DNA of 64,000 nt from Oscarella lobularis (GCF_947507565.1 NC_089182.1:2356001-2420000); one strand, 5' to 3'; shown: positions 1 through 11,652, counted from the first letter of the stretch. Notes: generated from the sequence alone by a model not told the origin. Made by a program: numbers and translations.

Positions 1-1465
1 ACTCGAGAAACTCGCTGTAAAGTTGCAGCTTGTTTCGTTGCGTTTTAGAGGAGTAAGCGAAGTTAGAAGAGGGAGGAGTCACGTCATCTGTCTTTCGAAC
101 ACGCCCATGCGCTTTGGAACAGGCTCTCTAACTCCGTCACCTCTTATCGCACAGAGACGTCCTATATACCGTTTGAAAGCCTAAAGCCTCTTCTATCTCG
201 CTAAATTTATGCGATTGTCGGAGATTGCATTCTCGCTGAGATATCGCCGATTGAGTAAGGAAGGGTAGCGTGCTCTAGATTGGAACACAAGTTTTGTACA
301 GCGACTAGTGCCTACGCATTCAAACGCAGCCAACTCGTTCACACAGTCTTCTTTCATCATTTTCGCTAGGAGTACGCCGCAATTAGATCGTTTTGTAGCC
401 ATCAAGTACAAAAATGGGAGGACCATTTTCTGGACGTATGGTCTTTAGCCATTCAGCCTCCTTTGTTCGAGTACGTACCACCACGGATTGTAGAGGAGGC
501 CACGATGAATCTGTTGAGCAGACCCAAACATGTCGCTTAGAGGCCGAATAGTTCGACCAATTAACGGGCATATATAGATCGACCACGGATTGTAGAGGCC
601 GATCCGCAACGTTCTTGGCGGCTAGCAGTGATGGACGAACGTCAACGTATTGGCAGTGGAACCCACACGGCTTGCAGAAGGCGATCGATGAGCTCGAGAG
701 CTAGAGCTACCGTGTGGGTACGGTGCTCGTGAGTGGGGACCACCAACCACTCTAGGGTATTCCCCACTCACGAGCAACCACACGGTAGCTAGGAGCGTTT
801 TCTCTCTCGAGCTCATCGATCGCCTTCTGCAAGCCGTGTGGGTTCCACTGCCGATGCGTTGACGTTCGTCCATCACTGCTAGCCGCCAAGAACGTTGCGG
901 ATCGGCTCGCAATGCCCGTCGGTCGAATTATTCGGCCTCGAAGCGACAGTTTGGATCTGCTCGACGGATTCATCGGGGTACGTACTGGAACAAAGTAGGC
1001 TGAATGGCTAAAGACCATACGTCCAGAAAATGGTCCTCCCGTTTTTGTACTTGATGGCTACAAAACGATCTAATCGCGGCGTACTCCTAGCGAAAATGAT
1101 GAAAGAAGACTGTGTGAACGAGTTGGCTGCGTTTGAATGCGTAGGCACTAGTCGCTGCCAGTCGCTGTACAAAACTTGTGTTCCAATCTAGAGCACGCTA
1201 CCCTTCCTTACTCAATCGGCGATATCTCAGCGAGAATGCAATCTCCGACAATCGCATAAATTTAGCGAGATAGAAGAGGCTTTAGGCTTTCAAACGGTAT
1301 ATAGGACGTCTCTGTGCGATAAGAGGTGACGGAGTTAGAGAGCCTGTTCCAAAGCGCATGGGCGTGTTCGAAAGACAGATGACGTGACTCCTCCCTCTTC
1401 TAACTTCGCTTACTCCTCTAAAACGCAACGAAACAAGCTGCAACTTTACAGCGAGTTTCTCGAGT
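1..1465. repeat. Long inverted repeat (foldback palindrome)
   Basis: The left arm (1-739) is the reverse complement of the right arm (761-1465), with a loop of about 21 bp at 740-760. The match is visible at both ends: the first 25 bases pair with 1441-1465, and bases 726-739 pair with 761-774. The arms differ mainly around 480-600 versus 890-990, where the left arm carries extra sequence including a second copy of a 16-bp motif (482-497 and 583-598). Because base 1 pairs exactly with 1465, the true outer end of the element may lie beyond the window, so terminal repeats and a target-site duplication cannot be judged. It is either a foldback-type mobile element or an assembly hairpin. Confidence 0.9.
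752..1018 (-). mobile_element. Remnant of pogo/Tigger-like transposase (HTH_psq)
   Basis: The minus-strand reading contains a segment of the form LQKAIDELERENAPSYRVV followed by AREWGIP, which looks like the psq-type helix-turn-helix that opens pogo/Tigger transposases and CENP-B-like proteins. The left arm of the inverted repeat carries the mirror copy near 640-700, broken by a stop. A second piece in both arms (about 383-430 and 1031-1075) reads GPPVFVLDGYKTI, loosely like the DDE_1 strand around the second catalytic Asp, but it lies in the opposite orientation to the HTH within the same arm. No intact transposase exists. The family call rests on the HTH only; the DDE resemblance is weak. 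Confidence 0.45.
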
Positions 1466-1543
1466 TATTTCGCCACATTTTTGCCTTTAAGTGTTTTGAC
1501 GGTAGTCCGTTCTAAAGGGTAAACCGCTTGTTCCAATGTTGAT

Positions 1544-2662
1544 GTGTTCGAAACTAGATACGGGACTCTATGTCAGACGCATGACGGACCACCGTGCAGT
1601 TTCCCGTTTACGTACAATGGTCAACGCTACACTGCTTGCACCGAAGAAGATTCTCCCAATTATGCTTGGTGCGCAACGGGGACTACAGCAGATCTCGCCG
1701 TCATCTCTTGGGACTACTGCATTAATCCCACATGTTCGCTTCAGGAGTCGACGCCACCTCCTGCTGCACCCACCAAATTGAATGGAAGCAATTTCAGTAC
1801 AGTCAACGCCAAACGGTGTACGACAACTACGTCTGGAATACCGTGCAGATTTCCGTTTGTGTATGTTGGAATCACGTATGATGAATGCACGACCGTCGAC
1901 TTTGGTGGGACTCCGTGGTGTGCAACCGGCGACAATCCTCACATAAACTTTGGCGTATGTCAGTGTGACGGTGCAAATACCTCCGCTACTCCGAACGCTC
2001 CCAACACCACCGGGCCACCGCTATGTCAGACGCATGACGGACCACCGTGCAGTTTCCCGTTTACGTACAATGGTCAACGCTACACTGCTTGCATCAAAGA
2101 AGAATCTTCCGGGGCTTCTTGGTGCGCAACGGAGACTACAACAGATCTCGCCGTCATCTCTTGGGACTACTGCATTAATCCCACATGTTCGCTTCAGGAA
2201 TCGACGCCACCTCCTGCTGCACCCACCAATGGAAGCAATTTTAGGGCTGAAAGTGCTGGAAGCGCTGAGGATGCAGAAAGTTCTGGGAGTGCTGAGAGCG
2301 CTGAGGGTTCTGGGAGCGCTGAGGGTTCTGGGAGCGCTGAGGGTGCTGAAAGTTCTGGGAGTCCTTCTGGGAGCGATGGGAGCGCTGAGGGTGCTAGAAA
2401 GCCTGGAAGCGGAAGCGCTGGAGGTATCAGCACCACCAGCACCACCACCAAATCAAAGCAGTGTCCGACATTCAGTGGATTGCCATGCGTCTTTCCGTTT
2501 ACGTACAAGGACCACCTGTACACTAATTGCACGAGAGAACACAATGGATTCTCCAATTTACCTTGGTGTGCAACAGCTACATTAAATCTTGTTGTCACCT
2601 CTTGGTGCTACTGCAGTGAACCCCAGGCCGAAGCATGTTCGCGTCAGGACTTAGTACCATGA
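1544..2662 (+). CDS. FN2-repeat protein A (5' truncated)
   Basis: The open frame encodes about 372 residues with four fibronectin type II modules, recognisable by the spacing PCxFPFxY...C...WCATG and C-terminal CxC or CINPTC. FN2-1 begins near residue 9, FN2-2 near 90, FN2-3 near 160 and FN2-4 near 310. Between FN2-3 and FN2-4 lies a Ser/Gly/Ala/Glu linker made of an 18-bp repeat (about 2260-2420). FN2 modules usually bind collagen or gelatin in extracellular proteins. No Met or signal peptide opens the frame: it starts just after the inverted repeat, while the downstream paralogue has a clean signal peptide, so the first exon is missing or lies upstream of a splice site. A polyadenylation signal AATAAA follows at 2717. 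Probably secreted if intact. Confidence 0.75.
   Translation: MFETRYGTLCQTHDGPPCSFPFTYNGQRYTACTEEDSPNYAWCATGTTADLAVISWDYCINPTCSLQESTPPPAAPTKLNGSNFSTVNAKRCTTTTSGIPCRFPFVYVGITYDECTTVDFGGTPWCATGDNPHINFGVCQCDGANTSATPNAPNTTGPPLCQTHDGPPCSFPFTYNGQRYTACIKEESSGASWCATETTTDLAVISWDYCINPTCSLQESTPPPAAPTNGSNFRAESAGSAEDAESSGSAESAEGSGSAEGSGSAEGAESSGSPSGSDGSAEGARKPGSGSAGGISTTSTTTKSKQCPTFSGLPCVFPFTYKDHLYTNCTREHNGFSNLPWCATATLNLVVTSWCYCSEPQAEACSRQDLVP
2255..2425 (+). repeat. 18-bp coding minisatellite (Gly-Ser-Ala-Glu linker)
   Basis: Imperfect tandem copies of a unit like gggagcgctgagggttct encode runs of SGSAEG inside FN2 protein A. The tract separates the third and fourth FN2 modules and is absent from the downstream paralogue, whose linkers are Thr/Ser/Pro-rich instead. 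It is probably a flexible, possibly glycosylated spacer that expanded by slippage. Confidence 0.8.
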
Positions 2663-3084
2663 CGTGCCTGCGATTCTTTTCTTTTCTTTGTGCAACCGTT
2701 CCATGTGTTGTCTGTCAATAAAATCCTCGAAGAACTACTGGATACACCGTGCAAGAGCGCACGAAGTGTCTCGGAGCCTGGTGGCATCTAGCCTCTAGGC
2801 GGACAATAGAATCAATCGCGATTTACCAGTGACGTCTTTCTGCTAACCGAGGTACGCGCAACAAGCAGAGCAACACGCGTGGGTCGCTTCCGATCTATCA
2901 TTTAGCTTCCACGTCCTGTTGCGTGGGCTTGTCTACACGTCCGGAAACTTTGGTTCTCTTATTAATGAATGCAGAAATCATAGTGGTGCGTTTTTGACTT
3001 CCCGACCTCACTTCCTACTAAACTATAAATGCAGCCAAAGTCTTCGGCCCGAGTCATTTGGAATTGTCAAGTACTGTCGAGAAG
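2663..3084. promoter_or_regulatory. Intergenic with AATAAA and TATA box
   Basis: This stretch holds the 3' end of FN2 protein A (AATAAA at 2717-2722) and the promoter of FN2 protein B. A TATAAA lies at 3024-3029, about 60 bp before the ATG at 3085, at a sensible distance for a short 5' UTR. I see no other gene here. Confidence 0.55.
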
Positions 3085-4505
3085 ATGCTCCGCCATTTCG
3101 TCAGTTTTATTGTTCTTATTTGTGTGCCTCTGTGTGCACTGGGCGCCCCGACCACCAGGCCACCGCTATGTCCGACGTACGCCGGATTACCGTGCAAATT
3201 CCCGTTCATATACAAAGGTCAACGCTACACTACTTGCACAACAGAAGATTCTCCCGAGAATGCTTGGTGCGCAACGGGGACTACAGCAGATCTCGCCATC
3301 ACCTCTTGGCACTACTGCATTAATCCCACATGTTCGCTTCAGGACTCGACGCCACCTTGTACGACAACTGTGTCTGGAATACCGTGCAGGTTCCCGTTTG
3401 TGTATAATGGAATCACGTATGATGAATGCACGACTGTCGACTTTGGTGGGACTCCGTGGTGTGCAACCGGCGACAATCCCAACATAAACTATGGTATATG
3501 CCAGTGTGATGATACCTCCACCATAGATACTACCTCCACCACTCCGAGTGCTTCCACCACTCCGAGTGCTGCATGCTCGGGTCGGGTCTCAACACCATCT
3601 CCTGCTGCACCCACCAATGGAACCAATTTCAGTACAGTCAACGCCCAGATGACCAGAGGATGTACGACAACTGAATCTGGAATACCGTGCAGGTTCCCGT
3701 TCGAGTATAACGGAATCACATATCATGAATGCACGACCGTCGACTTTGGTGACACTCTGTGGTGTGCAACCGGCGGCAATCCCAACATAGACTATGGTGT
3801 ATGTCAGTGTGACGATACCTCTACCATAGACACTTCGAGTGCTTCCAGCACCGGATCAACGCAGTGTCTGACACACGATGGACGGCCGTGCGTCTTTCCG
3901 TTTACGCACAAGGGTCAAGTGTACACTAATAGTACGAGAGAAGATACAACCAACTTTTATTGGTGCGCAACAGCTATCACGTCAGGTCATCTTGTCACCT
4001 CTTGGGGCTATTGCCTTGAACCTCAGTCCGAGGCATGCCGGGTCTCAACACCATCTCCTGCTGCACCCAGCAACGCCCAGATGGCCAAACTGTGTACGAC
4101 AACTACGTCTGGAATACCGTGCAGATTTCCGTTTGTGTATAATGGAATCACGTATGATGAATGCACGACCGTCGACTTTGGTGGGACTCCGTGGTGTGCG
4201 ACAATCCCAACATAAACTATGGTATATGCCAGTGTGATGATACCTCCACCATAGATACTACCTCCACCACTCCGAGTGCTTCCAGCACCGGATCAACGCA
4301 GTGTCTGACATACGATGGATGGCCATGCGTCTTTCCGTTTACGCACAAGGGTCAAGTGTACACTAATTGTACGAGAGAAGATACAACCAACTTTTATTGG
4401 TGCGCAACAGCTATCACGTCAGGTCATCTTGTCACCTCTTGGGGCTACTGCAGTGAACCCCAGGCCAAGGCATGCTCTATATCTCCTCCGGCCTCTATTC
4501 ATTGA
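3085..4505 (+). pseudogene. FN2-repeat protein B, frameshifted in its fifth FN2 module
   Basis: The ATG at 3085 opens a signal peptide (MLRHFVSFIVLICVPLCALG) followed by FN2 modules with the PCxFPFxY and WCATG signatures, alternating between two module subtypes and joined by Thr/Ser/Pro linkers. In the fifth module the frame ends at 4213-4215: after the WCAT codons, 7 bases present in the sister modules (aaccggc, compare 3463-3469) are missing. The other frame then resumes the module end and a complete sixth FN2 module, ending at the TGA at 4503-4505. AATAAA follows at 4604. So the gene is six FN2 modules with one 7-bp deletion. It could be a real null allele, a truncated secreted product, or an assembly error. 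Confidence 0.8.
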
Positions 4506-4829
4506 GTTCAAGCGGTGAATTTCTTTTTGAATGACACGATGATAGACTACATATGCCTGCAATTCTTGATATGTATTTCTTGTCGGTATGCACGTCGTCC
4601 GTCAATAAAGCTCCGAAAATTTACATAGGCTTTATCTCGTGCGTGCGTGGGAGAGCGCGCTAAGTGTCTCTGGTGGTCTCTGCCTGTCTCTTTTCTGCCA
4701 GGTTCTCTGCCAGGGTCTCTTCGCAGCTCTTCGGCCTCTGTCGGTCGAAATTAGAGTTCGGTAACGTTTTAGTAGATGCTCAATTGCTTGTGCAAGACAG
4801 CTAAACGACCTCTTTAGGCTTCGTGCACG
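4506..4829. other. Intergenic, no gene seen
   Basis: It contains the polyadenylation signal of FN2 protein B (AATAAA at 4604-4609) and the upstream region of the first glutamate receptor. No supported ORF or RNA gene. Confidence 0.5.
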
Positions 4830-7826
4830 ATGCGCCACGCAGCGGCCCGCGCCCGGCTGCTGTATCTTTTCGCTTTGATCGCTGTCGATGTAGGCGATCA
4901 CTTGTGTCCGCCAGTTTCTGTGGGTACGTAGGCGATTCACTGACGATTGCAAACGCTGCTCGGGGTTTTGTTTTGCTGTTGCTAAGCACGCAGACATTAC
5001 AGTTGTCGGCGAGAGGCTTTGCACACACGTTACCGTCCTTTGATGACATTTTTTCTTTAGCTCTCTGCAAATCGATTGAGAAATTGCTTGTCAATTCATC
5101 GCTGATTGATTTTGCTGCAATTATGCTCCATCCACATCTTCGTTACCATGGAAACTGCAAGTCGTATCGAATCGTGGACTGTCTTGTGGATGCAGGTATG
5201 GGACTAGGCGAATGCTTCACCACTACTAGAGATTGATTCTATGCAGAGGAGGTGTTACTACAACCACCAGTCATTTCTGTTTGGTTCAAAAATGAGCCAG
5301 TGCACATTAGCCTTACAGATCACTCTCACGCAGCTGCCACTCAGACGTTCTCCGCATTGGCTGAGAAACTGAGATGGACATCTATGGCTGTGATTGGAGA
5401 TAGGAGTGACGGTGATAATCCATATGGGTGCAAAACTGTAACCCTTAGTATTGGTGTAGGATTTAAGTTTGACGAAAATTCGTCTGTTGATCTTGTTGTC
5501 CCGGCAACACCGTTGATGCCTGATGATCAACTGGATAGACTAGCTGACCTTATTGTCACTAATCACGACGCGGCTTTTGTAATGTGCACAACAGTATCTT
5601 GCTACAATTTTTTTCTAAAGGCAAAGCCAGTGAATAATACTAGGATTTCTTCGGTTAAATTTCCTTGCAGATTTTTCACCGTACTTATCAAACCACGAAT
5701 TTTAGCTTTCTTATGAACGAAGACACAACCCAAAAGGCAACTTTTCGGACTACGTTATTGTCTTGTAATTTTGATGCGTTACAGATGACGTTTGACATGC
5801 CAGACTGGCCTATAGATACTGAGGCGAACGTATTGGGATTGAGAAAGTCTCACCATCAGCACAACCAAGACGTTGTAAAACGACTCAGAGCGCGAATTGA
5901 GCAAGTGTGCGGCTGCTCTCGTCTATCCGACATCAGTTGTTTTTTATTGAGAGAAGATCAACTGGTAGGAAAGTGTTATCAGGAAAAATATTCAATTTAA
6001 GATTTTTTCTAGGAAAAGGTCTTAGCACTTCACACTATAATGGACTTTCTTGTGTCTAATACAGAAAAGGAAACCAAATCTTTTGTCGATCGCAATGTGA
6101 GCCCATTTAGTTTAATTTTGAATTTTTTGAGCTCCTTTGTTATTAGCCAAGTAGACTGTCAGTTAATAAGGTAAGGTTTCAAGCAGCTTATGACATTCTG
6201 AAATTTCGGTTGCGGGCGTTTCAAAAGGTTTAACCTGTTCGTTCGCCTTGACATCATTAGAGAGCCTTATGTTTGCAGATTGGATTTGCTCGCGACGGTC
6301 AAGTGACCTTGTCACACGAACACACAGTCGTCCAAAAAAAAGACCAAGCGACAGAAAGGCGACCAAGACGAGCTGTCCCTTGTTCTCCAGCGGCGCGTAG
6401 CAACGATAACCCGTCACAACTACACTTTCGCGTCACGACGGTGGTAGTAAGTAAAAATATAAGGCAATGCGCAGTGTACTTTGTCCTACTGTAGGAGTGG
6501 CCGTTTTTGATGTACGATCCCAACAACACATTTCCAAGGGGAGAGCACACAGAAAACAATCTCACCGGCTTGATCGTCGAACTGACGAACGTCTTGGCCA
6601 AGAAATTGGACTTCACCTACACCATGACTCTCGCGCAGGACGGCAAATACGGCGACGTCGAGAACGACGACCCGGATTCGGCAAAGGGAATGATCGGCGA
6701 AATAATACGCTGCGTAAAAAGAGGATAAAGAATCGAATTCAAATTTTTGACGTCACTAATTTAGGAAAAGGATCTATCGATATCGGCAATAGCGATAACG
6801 GCGTCGCGTGCCGCTCACGTCGCTTTCACGAAACCGTGGATGGACTACGGCTTGGCGCTCTATCGTCGCAAACCGACGCCGGCCGAGCCGAAATTATTCG
6901 CCTTTCTCGATCCCTTCGAGACGACTCTTTGGCTCGTCATACTCGCCTGTCTCGTCTCGGTTGCTCTCCTAATGGTTACACTTCACCACGTCAGTCCCTT
7001 CTCGTCGCAATCGAGACCAGTCGGCGGCGATCGAGGCGTCTATTCGCAGAATCTCTTCACGTCGGCGTGGCTCCTCTACGTCACCGCCGTGCAACAGGAG
7101 CCCGACTACGTCGGTTTTCTGTCGGGAAAAGTTCTACTTTTAGGCTGGTTCTTCTTCTCTCTCATCGCCATCTCGACGTATACGGCCAATTTGGCCGCCT
7201 TTCTCACCGTCCAGCGCATACCCGAAGGCATCGCGTCGGTCGACGATCTCTCGCATCAGACGGAAATTCCCTACGGCACCGTTCGCGACACGGCCGTCGA
7301 GACGTTCTTCAAACGATCGCCCATCGAGACGTACGACCGCATGGGCGACTACATGACGGCGACGCCCGAGTCGATGGTCAACACGACGGAGATGGCGATC
7401 GAGCGAGTGCGTAGCGATAGCGGCTACGTATTCGTCTGGGACTCGCCTATACTGGAGTTCTTCGCTTCGCAACGACCGTGCACGACCGAAGTGATTGGGC
7501 GGACGTTTAATCATAAGGGCTACGGAATTGTCATGCCGTTCGACGTGCCCTATTTGGATAATTTCTCCATAGCCGTGCTCGAGATGCGCGACGACGGCGT
7601 GATCTCTCAGCTCGCTCGCAAGTGGTTGGATTCGAGCGAGTGCGCGTCGTCGGCGACGACGGTGACTGGCGACGATGCCGGCAAGGTGAGTATCAAACAC
7701 ATGTACGGCGTCATTTTGCTGCTCGGAGCGAGCAGTGCCGTCGCTCTGCTGATCGCCGTCGTGGAACGGTGGGTGGGGCATCAAAAACGACGGCGGACGG
7801 TCGGTGCCGACGATCCTACGATTTGA
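4830..7826 (+). CDS. Ionotropic glutamate receptor 1 (tandem copy)
   Basis: Proposed exons: 4830-4923, about 5016-5195, 5247-5620, 5671-5736, 5785-5964, 6013-6096, 6147-6227, 6279-6446, 6495-6713 and 6765-7826, giving about 835 residues, a normal iGluR length. Order: signal peptide, amino-terminal ANF-like domain, S1, M1, re-entrant pore (AVQQEPDYVG), M3 with STYTANLAAF, S2, M4, short cytoplasmic tail. The Arg that holds the ligand alpha-carboxylate is present (ITASRAAHV). The residues that in AMPA receptors hold the glutamate side chain are replaced by Ala-Val (GTVRDTAVE), and the Glu/Asp position reads WDSPILEF as in GluN1. This suggests glycine-type binding. The pore has Gln at the Q/R site, predicting calcium permeability. 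Exon 2 start is uncertain; two introns seem to use GC donors. Confidence 0.88.
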
Positions 7827-8530
7827 ACGCGTCCGAGCGCTCGATGTGCATCTTGTATATACTATCGCTAGTTAGGATGTCCATCGGTGCAATGTGGAAA
7901 CGAATGACGTCGTCGTTCTTTTGTACTCAAAGTGGTTACTTCGTATCTAATCTTTGCGCATTCATTTGGGGGAGAGGCCGAGGGAGGGCACCGCGACGGA
8001 GGTCATCTCGTGCACTTCCCACACCAAGCCTCGTAGGTCTACTGTATGCTGTGATAAGTTCACGTAGCTGTCGCTCATCCGTGTTCTCCGCAGACCATAT
8101 TGTCAACGGTATGCGCATTATTACCATCCAGTGACTCGACTTATTAGTACAGGGTTCAAGCAGATGTAATATATCGAGTTTAGGCCATGGGTCCGTCCCG
8201 TCTCTTGCAGTAGACTTTTGCTCAGCGCAAGCTGAGTCCATTTCAAGCGTAGCTTACTAAGGCTTAGGCGGGTACGACCGTAGTCATCCGCTTTTTGGTA
8301 ATTTAAAAAAGGGAGAGGGCGTTGCATGGTCCGTCCAACGTACGCGCGACTTGCCTGATTTTTGTACTCTGCCGAAGCGCTAGTTTGCGAAGCAGCTCCC
8401 TTCTATGCACACCGTACGTCGTGATGGGGGTGAATCCGGCCTGGTACTACTGTTTAAGCAGACTACTCGTGGATGTGCCCTTGGGCTATATATTACAATA
8501 CTTGAATTCTCGTTTCTTAGATCTTGGGAA
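7827..8530. other. Intergenic between the two iGluR genes
   Basis: About 700 bp with no supported gene. A TATA-like tract (about 8485-8493) lies some 40 bp before the ATG of the second receptor. Short ORFs here look like chance. Confidence 0.5.
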
Positions 8531-11500
8531 ATGCGTATTAGAGTTGGGCAATTATCTCTGTTTGCCCTCCCTCTCGGAGTTTTTTTCTTTTTCCGTTTTT
8601 CTTTCGGCTGTCGACCTTCGTTTGGTGAGATCATAAAACTGCAGTGGAATAATCTGCATTGATTATTTTGCAGCTGTGCTACGCCCATCGGAATTGCAAC
8701 AAGACGCCATCGACTTTTTTCTAACGTCACTCAGACGCGAGGCACACACCGGTTTCTGTCCATCGTACACGATCAATAACAATGTCAGTCGCCAATTTTT
8801 AGGCAAGTCCTCGCCGTTCTTTTAGCGATTGGCGTTGTTATCATTTGATCTTAAATAGAGGGCGCCTCCTTACCCTTCCTACGTTGGGATAATCACATTC
8901 CAATCGTTTCACTTTCTCTCAACAATCGACAAGTTGACGTTCGCTTGGACGCGAGACGCGGCAGTGCACTGCGCGTCTTTGCTGCCGTTGCCGTTCGGCG
9001 CAACTGGGCGACGGTTGTTTTGATCACCGATAAAGGGGCCGACGGTGAGGTCGCGACGCGGCTGGGTGGTCCACTGTGACGTTAGACACATGTGAACCCG
9101 ATTTCAGACATCGACGAAATGAATCTTCTCGCTTTGGATGAGAGTTTATCTGTCGGGTTGATTGTTTCTGCCGAAACCGTGAACGCGACAGATAGTCGCC
9201 GACTGGAAAGGCTGGCGGATGTGATTGTGAAAAATCACGATGCGGCCGTCGTTTCGTGCTCCACTACAAACTGCTACAATACGTTTCTCAGTGTACATCA
9301 TAATAGGCGTGAGATTATTAGTTTTTTTGATGACTCCTTTTTTTCAGATTGTACGTCATTCTCCAAATGCCGAGAACTTTGTCTTTATGACAAATGAAGC
9401 GACCACTCAAAAGGCAAGAACCGATCCATAAGATATTTGAATTTGACGTTTCTCTATCGTCGCAGTTGAGTCTCGACACTGCGAGAGGCGTAGCCGACGC
9501 ATCGCACGTCGTCGTCGTTGGAATAAGAAAGGCCTACGTCGATTACGAGTTGTTCGAGCGCGTCGAGACGAAAGTTGCTTCCATGCACGACTGTTCCAGT
9601 CTCTTTGACGTCGGGTGTCCCTTGGCAAGAGAGAGAGAACTTGTACGTAAGACGCCGACAAAACAAGCGGAAAAGCGAATTTGTATTCAAGGAGAACGTC
9701 ATCAATTTGTTTGAGGCGGTAGAGTTGGCCGTGTCCTATCACGAGCACCGGAAAACTTGGGCGTCGGGGAAGGAGAAAGAGGCGAGATAAAATTTGGCGT
9801 GTCGGTTTGTTATAGATATTTTGTATATCTAGATACATCTGTTTTCGCGAGCGGCTGTTGTGACCTTTGACAACATTCCGAAGAAACTCCACACGACGTA
9901 CGACGTGCTAGAGCATCGGCCGACGAATCGACCATTACTCAAAAAGGCACGAAAATGAAAACATCACTTTCTTTATTCCGAGACTTTTTTTTGCAGATTG
10001 GTTTCTTCCACGATGGTCAACTAGCGCTCTCTTCCCCCGACGATCAGTTGCCACTTGATCGCAAACGCAGACACTCGGCATCTCGGCGTCCTCCAAATTG
10101 GCCCGATTTCTGTCCGCCGGCGACCGTCAACGAGAAAACGGGCAAATATCATTTCAACATCACGACAATCGAAGAGCGCCCGTTCCTCATCAAATCGAAC
10201 GAAACAGGTCAAATTCACTTGACCGGTTTTCTAGTCGACTTCGTTAAAGAAATGGCATCCCAAATGAACTTCGACTATACGATGACACTCGTGCCAGACG
10301 ACAAGTACGGCAACGTGAAAGAAGAGAACGGAACGCTCCAAGCAGTGGGAATGATAGAGCAAATACTAGAATGCGTAAGATGCATCTACACGTGAAAATT
10401 AATTAGAAGTTTTTACATGCGATGTTATGTATAGAAAACTCATTTAGCCGTATCGGCGATGGCAATCACGGCGTCGCGCGCCGCCTACGTCTCATTCACG
10501 AAACCGTGGATGGACTACGGTTTGTCCCTCTATCGACGAAAGCCGACTCCCGAAAAACCGCGACTCTTCGCCTTTCTCGATCCTTTTGATTCGACTCTCT
10601 GGTACACGATAATCGGTATGCTCTTCGGGATCGCCATTCTTATGGTCATCGTTCATCACATCAGTCCGTTTTCGCGACTCAACGCGATGAAGACGGCGCC
10701 GGCAACGCATCATCATTCTCCCCGCCAGCCGCACCACAATCACTCCCAAAACGTTTTCACGTCGGCGTGGCTCCTCTACGTGACGGCCATGCAACAGGAG
10801 CCCGACTACATCGGCTTTCTTTCGGGAAAACTTCTCCTCGGCGGCTGGTTTCTCTTCTGTCTCATCGCCATATCGACGTACACGGCCAATCTGGCGGCGT
10901 TTCTCACGTTCCAGCGCATACCGGACGGCATCTCGTCGGTCGACGACTTGGCCACTCAGACGAAGACTGCGTACGGCACGGTGCGAGATACGGCCGTGGA
11001 AGAATTTTTCAAGACGTCGCAGATCGATACATACAAGAGAATGGGCCAATATATGACTGATCAGCCGGACGAAGCGATGACCGATTCGGCGGACGAAGCG
11101 GTCAAACGAGTGCACGAAAAGGACTACATTTTCATTTGGGATTCGCCAATACTAGAGTATTTTGCCACGCAGGCACCGTGCGAGACGGAAGTGATCGGTC
11201 GCACTTTCAATCAAAAGGGCTACGGCATTGCCATGCCATTTGGAATGCCTTACTTGGAAAATTTCACGCTGACCGTATTGAAAATGCGAGATCAGGGCAA
11301 AATTGATACCATTGCAAGGGAGTGGCTGAATCACGGCGACTGTGTGAGCGAATCGGCTGTTTTAGACGCAGCGAGTGACGCCGGCAGGGTAGGCATTGAG
11401 CATATGAAGGGAGTTTTGTTGCTTCTCGGCGTAACCAGCGGCATTGCCCTCATCGTTGCCAGTCTAGAGCGGCTTGTTTGGTGGCTCACGAGCGGTCGAA

Positions 11501-11652
11501 AAGTCGGAGCTCGAAATCTGAGCGAGCCGTCCGCGGCACAGCGTGCCGCGGGGGCGGAGAGAGAAGCGTATATGCTGAACGGAGGGTCGAGCACGTTTGT
11601 GAATAACGGTCACGCGCGCGTAAGGGATTTGGAAGCCGTCTCACAAATTTAA
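8531..11652 (+). CDS. Ionotropic glutamate receptor 2 (tandem copy)
   Basis: Ten exons fit in frame: 8531-8624, 8674-8802, 8859-9044, 9108-9292, 9348-9413, 9466-9642, 9692-9781, 9833-9946, 9997-10374 and 10435-11652, giving 878 residues. Exon 1 (signal peptide) has the same length and phase as exon 1 of receptor 1. The ligand-binding and pore domains mirror receptor 1: ITASRAAYV with the carboxylate Arg, STYTANLAAF, GTVRDTAVEE, and FIWDSPILEY with the GluN1-like Trp-Asp. The pore reads AMQQEPDYIG. Differences include a His-rich insert between M1 and the pore (about 10707-10745) and a longer C-terminal tail. Four introns (8803, 9414, 9782, 9947) begin with GC instead of GT. The stop lies 19 bp from the stop of the convergent neighbour. 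Confidence 0.9.

Noticed and set aside
5621-5670. Seventh receptor GC-AG intron at 5621
   Set aside because: A GT donor at 5630 also gives an open frame, so it was left out of the well-supported count.
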